DNA of 64,000 nt from Pseudanabaena biceps (GTDB lineage: Bacteria > Cyanobacteriota > Cyanobacteriia > Pseudanabaenales > Pseudanabaenaceae): NCBI GenBank assembly GCA_013361095.1, contig JAATWA010000001.1:372001-436000 (forward strand), given 5' to 3'. Numbering within the stretch: the stretch's first letter is position 1; each line of letters begins with the position of its first letter. The translations under genes were made by a program, and so were the position numbers. The notes beneath the pieces were generated by a model. It was not told the origin of the DNA. It made no database searches and worked only from the letters and a program-made list of their open reading frames with translations. Shown in pieces: positions 60,823 through 64,000 of this stretch.

Positions 60823-63800
60823 ATGTTCACTTCTGTGCCACCGATCGCAACAGTATCTGGTAGACGTATCATTCCCGAAAATCTACAGGGTCGGGTCTTA
60901 ATGAAGTTGGTGTATGTGGTGCTTGAGCCTCAGTACCAGAGCGCCATGTCGGCGGCTGTAAAGTCAATTAATAAAAATAATCCTAATCTAGCGATCGAGG
61001 TAAGCGGATATCTAATTGAGGAACTGCGTAGCCCCGAAAACTATGAAGCCTTCAAAGATGATGTAGCGGCGGCAGATATGTTTATTGCTTCGCTGATCTT
61101 CATTGACGATATGGCGACTAAAATCGCTCAAGCCGTCCAACCTCACCGCGATCGTCTTGCTGCTTGCGTAGTATTTCCCTCCATGCCTGAAGTCATGCGC
61201 CTCAATAAAATGGGCAGCTTTAGCATGGAAAATCTGGGGCAGTCTAAGAGTGCGATCGCCCAGTTCATGCGGAAGCGCAAAGAGAAGTCGGGCAGTTCTT
61301 TTCAGGACAGTATGCTCAAGGTGGTGCAGACTCTCCCCAAGATTCTCAAATATATGCCGATGGAAAAGGCTCAGGATGCGCGAAACTTCATGCTGAGCTT
61401 ACAGTATTGGCTCGGTGGCTCAACGGAGAACCTAGAAAACTTCCTGTTGATGCTAGCTCAAAACTATCTTCCCACAGCTAAAGAGAGAGCTAAGGAAAAT
61501 GGCTATGAAAGGGTACAGATCAAAGAGCCTGTTACCTTCCTCGATATGGGGCTATGGCATCCTCTTGCTCCTAAAATGTTTGAATCAACTGCCGAGTATT
61601 TGGCATGGTTTAACAAACGTACTGATATCCCTGACGAGATGAAAGATCCTCTCGCTCCCTGTGTTGGCTTGTTGATGGCAAGAACTCACTTGGTAACTGG
61701 GGATGACGCACACTATGTATCGATGGTGCAGGAATTAGAATCCCTCGGTGCGCGAGTAATTTCCATATTCAATGGTGGGTTAGACTTCTCCAAAGCCGTT
61801 GAAGAGTATTTTTATGATCCTCAACAAAAGGATCGCGCGATCGTGGATAGTGTTGTCTCACTCACAGGTTTTGCTTTAGTTGGGGGGCCTGCTAAACAAG
61901 ATCATCCTAAGGCGATCGAAGCCCTTGCCAAGCTCAACCGTCCCTACATGGTGGCTCTGCCTCTAGTTTTCCAAACCACCGAAGAATGGCAAGATAGCGA
62001 TCTTGGTTTACATCCTGTGCAGGTTGCTCTGCAAGTTGCATTACCAGAATTAGACGGTGGACTTGATCCGATTGTCCTATCGGGACGCGATAGTGCCACG
62101 GGTAGATCCCATGCTTTAGGCGATCGCGTCGAAACCATCGCTAACCGTGCGATCAAATGGGCAAATCTACGCCGCAAGCCTCGCCATGAGAAGAAGTTGG
62201 CGATTACAATCTTCAGCTTTCCTCCTGACAAGGGCAACATCGGCACGGCTGCTTACTTAGATGTATTCTCTTCCATTCATAAAGTGGCGGAAGCATTGCG
62301 CGATAACGGCTATGACATTACCGATCTGCCGAAGACTTCCCATGACATGATGACAGAAATCTTGCATGACCCTGAAGCAATGGTCGGTAGTCCAGAGTTG
62401 AACATCGCTTACAAAATGCCCGTTAGCGAGTACGAAGCCAACACCCCCTACGTGGATTCCATTACTGAGCAATGGGGAGCCGCCCCTGGACATCTCAACT
62501 CCGATGGACAGAACTTGCTAATCTTCGGTAAGCAATACGGAAACTTATTCGTCGGTGTCCAGCCCACCTTTGGCTATGAAGGCGACCCCATGCGTTTGCT
62601 ATTTAGCAAATCCGCATCCCCTCACCACGGCTTCGTTGCTTACTACACCTACCTCAATCACATCTGGGGAGCCGATGCCGTCCTCCACTTCGGAACTCAC
62701 GGTTCAATGGAATTCATGCCTGGCAAGCAAGTTGGTATGTCAGGCAACTGCTATCCCGATAGCTTGATTGGAGCCTTGCCGAATATCTACTACTACGCGG
62801 TTAATAATCCTTCGGAAGGCACGATCGCCAAGCGACGCGGCTACGCCACAATCATCAGCTACATCACCCCTGCGCCTGAAAATGCAGGTTTGAGCCGTAA
62901 CTTGCAAGAACTCAGTGAACTGATTGCTTCTTATAAAGATTTGCGTACAGGCAGTCGCGGCATCCAAATCACCAACACGATTATGGATAAAGTTCGTTTA
63001 GTCAATCTGGATAAGGATGTAGAACTTCCTGACACCGATGCTAAGGAAATGGATTTAGAAGGACGCGATAACGTGATCGGTCAGGTTTACAACAAACTGA
63101 TGGAAATCGAGTCCCGTGTTCTCCCTTGCGGTCTCCATGTTGTCGGCGAACCTCCTAAAGCAGAAGATGTTACTGACGTGTTGACCAGCATCGCCAGCTT
63201 TGATCGCCCCGAAGACAATATGAAGTCCTTCCTACGGATCATCTGCGAAGCGATCGGACGCGATATCGAACAGCTTTACAAATCCAGCGACAAGGGCATC
63301 TATGCCGATGTAGAACTGTTGTCTAACATTCGCGCCGTTGCCAATAAAGCCGTTGGCGCATTAGTCAAAGCCAAAGCTGATGACGATGGCAGAGTTTCCA
63401 AACTCTCAGTTCTCAACTTCTTTAGAATGGGCAAAACTGAACCTTGGATCGAAGTTCTCCAAGAAGCTGGCTATCCTAATGTCAATAAAGATGATATCAA
63501 GCCTTTATTTGAATTCCTAGAGTTCTGTCTCAAGCAAATTGTGGCTGATAACGAACTCGGCGGATTGATTAAGGCACTTGAAGGTGATTACATTCTGCCT
63601 AGCCCTGGTGGAGACCCAATTCGTAATCCCCTAGTGCTGCCCACTGGCAAGAATATGCACGCTCTCGACCCTAACTCGATCCCTACGAGTGCCGCAGTTC
63701 AAGCCGCGAAAACTGTCGTCGATCGCCTCTTAGAGCGTCAGCGTCAAGATAACAACGGAGTTTATCCCGAAACGATCGCGGTCGTCCTGTGGGGAACCGA

Positions 63801-64000
63801 CAACATCAAAACCTACGGCGAATCTCTCGCTCAAGTTCTTTGCATGATCGGCGTGAAGCCCATGCCCGATGCTCTCGGACGCATCAACCGTCTAGAAATG
63901 ACTCCTCTCGAAGAATTGGGCAGACCTCGCGTTGATGTAGTTGTCAACTGCTCTGGCGTATTCCGTGACCTATTCGTTAACCAAATGGACTTAATCGATC
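60823..64000 (+). CDS. chlH: Magnesium chelatase subunit H (3' end outside window)
   Basis: Open from ATG 60823 (MFTSVPPIATVSGRRIIPEN) to the window end, 1059 codons; ChlH is normally about 1330 residues, so roughly 270 are missing. Conserved blocks include DMATKIAQAVQPHRDRL, RPYMVALPLVFQTTEEWQDS, ITIFSFPPDKGNIGTAAYLD, WGADAVLHFGTHGSMEFMPG with the catalytic-loop GTHGSMEF, and SPGGDPIRNPLVLPTGKNMH. ChlH binds protoporphyrin IX, and with ChlI and ChlD inserts Mg2+, the committed step to chlorophyll. It is the largest gene in the window; codon use is more GC-rich than in the polysaccharide locus. An HLR1 motif upstream suggests light-dependent control. Confidence 0.99.
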   Translation, partial: MFTSVPPIATVSGRRIIPENLQGRVLMKLVYVVLEPQYQSAMSAAVKSINKNNPNLAIEVSGYLIEELRSPENYEAFKDDVAAADMFIASLIFIDDMATKIAQAVQPHRDRLAACVVFPSMPEVMRLNKMGSFSMENLGQSKSAIAQFMRKRKEKSGSSFQDSMLKVVQTLPKILKYMPMEKAQDARNFMLSLQYWLGGSTENLENFLLMLAQNYLPTAKERAKENGYERVQIKEPVTFLDMGLWHPLAPKMFESTAEYLAWFNKRTDIPDEMKDPLAPCVGLLMARTHLVTGDDAHYVSMVQELESLGARVISIFNGGLDFSKAVEEYFYDPQQKDRAIVDSVVSLTGFALVGGPAKQDHPKAIEALAKLNRPYMVALPLVFQTTEEWQDSDLGLHPVQVALQVALPELDGGLDPIVLSGRDSATGRSHALGDRVETIANRAIKWANLRRKPRHEKKLAITIFSFPPDKGNIGTAAYLDVFSSIHKVAEALRDNGYDITDLPKTSHDMMTEILHDPEAMVGSPELNIAYKMPVSEYEANTPYVDSITEQWGAAPGHLNSDGQNLLIFGKQYGNLFVGVQPTFGYEGDPMRLLFSKSASPHHGFVAYYTYLNHIWGADAVLHFGTHGSMEFMPGKQVGMSGNCYPDSLIGALPNIYYYAVNNPSEGTIAKRRGYATIISYITPAPENAGLSRNLQELSELIASYKDLRTGSRGIQITNTIMDKVRLVNLDKDVELPDTDAKEMDLEGRDNVIGQVYNKLMEIESRVLPCGLHVVGEPPKAEDVTDVLTSIASFDRPEDNMKSFLRIICEAIGRDIEQLYKSSDKGIYADVELLSNIRAVANKAVGALVKAKADDDGRVSKLSVLNFFRMGKTEPWIEVLQEAGYPNVNKDDIKPLFEFLEFCLKQIVADNELGGLIKALEGDYILPSPGGDPIRNPLVLPTGKNMHALDPNSIPTSAAVQAAKTVVDRLLERQRQDNNGVYPETIAVVLWGTDNIKTYGESLAQVLCMIGVKPMPDALGRINRLEMTPLEELGRPRVDVVVNCSGVFRDLFVNQMDLID

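Noticed and set aside
62257..62967. Minus-strand and alternate-frame open frames within chlH
   Set aside because: All lie inside the strongly conserved chlH frame.
1..64000. tRNA or rRNA genes
   Set aside because: I saw no cloverleaf-like segment with a T-arm GGTTCGA.TCC pattern in the intergenic stretches; a dedicated tRNA search would settle it.
1..64000. HIP1 octamers (GCGATCGC) as individual features
   Set aside because: They are a genome-wide cyanobacterial bias, informative for taxonomy only.

Overview
The window is chromosomal DNA from a cyanobacterium. The evidence is the many HIP1 octamers (GCGATCGC) inside and outside genes, a chlH magnesium-chelatase gene, a DUF2997-ycf35-ferredoxin gene set, a bacteriophytochrome-type kinase, a lipid-A-disaccharide-synthase-related protein, XisH/XisI, and a ribosomal S10/spc operon starting at rplC with no rpsJ, rpmD or rpsN. 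AT-rich coding and gene content suit a Pseudanabaena-like filamentous strain, but the genus is inference.

Bases 1-32343 are a long surface-polysaccharide locus, almost all on the plus strand. It opens with the end of an RfbH-type dideoxysugar enzyme, an SDR epimerase/reductase and a split transketolase. An accessory patch follows (orphan RelB antitoxin, XisH-XisI-DUF29, a restriction-domain-like pseudogene). Then come about twenty glycosyltransferases, hexapeptide and membrane acyltransferases, FkbM methyltransferases and a Wzy-like polymerase. The locus is scarred by a MITE-disrupted FkbM pseudogene, a 208-bp inverted-repeat element and two ISKra4-like transposase remnants. These genes together should build, decorate (methyl, acetyl) and polymerise an O-antigen or capsule repeat unit.

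Bases 32430-47651 are conserved housekeeping genes, mostly minus strand: ispG, an LpxB-related gene, a plus-strand fructosamine kinase, and the operon rplC-D-W-B-rpsS-rplV-rpsC-rplP-rpmC-rpsQ-rplN-X-E-rpsH-rplF-R-rpsE-rplO-secY-adk-infA. The operon stops at infA instead of continuing into rpmJ-rpsM-rpsK-rpoA.

Bases 48223-60433 are mixed: a phytochrome hybrid kinase, a toxin-antitoxin pair whose toxin is frameshifted, an orphan AAA ATPase, a PIN + nuclease-like cassette flanked by two copies of the mrp 3' end, mrp, a STAS protein, an RRM protein, the ferredoxin/ycf35/DUF2997 operon, a small membrane protein and a secreted CTERM-like protein. Bases 60823-64000 are chlH, running off the window, with an HLR1-type (RpaB) site upstream.

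The most unusual feature is a family of long, near-perfect palindromes in intergenic DNA from about 26.9 to 58.9 kb. Several share outer flanks (TATAGCTA...AGGACAAA..AAAACC) and a GCGGCGC-nnn-GCGCCGC core, yet the middle of the stem has a different sequence in each copy while both arms stay exactly complementary. A second, unrelated 98-bp MITE has two full copies and one solo end.
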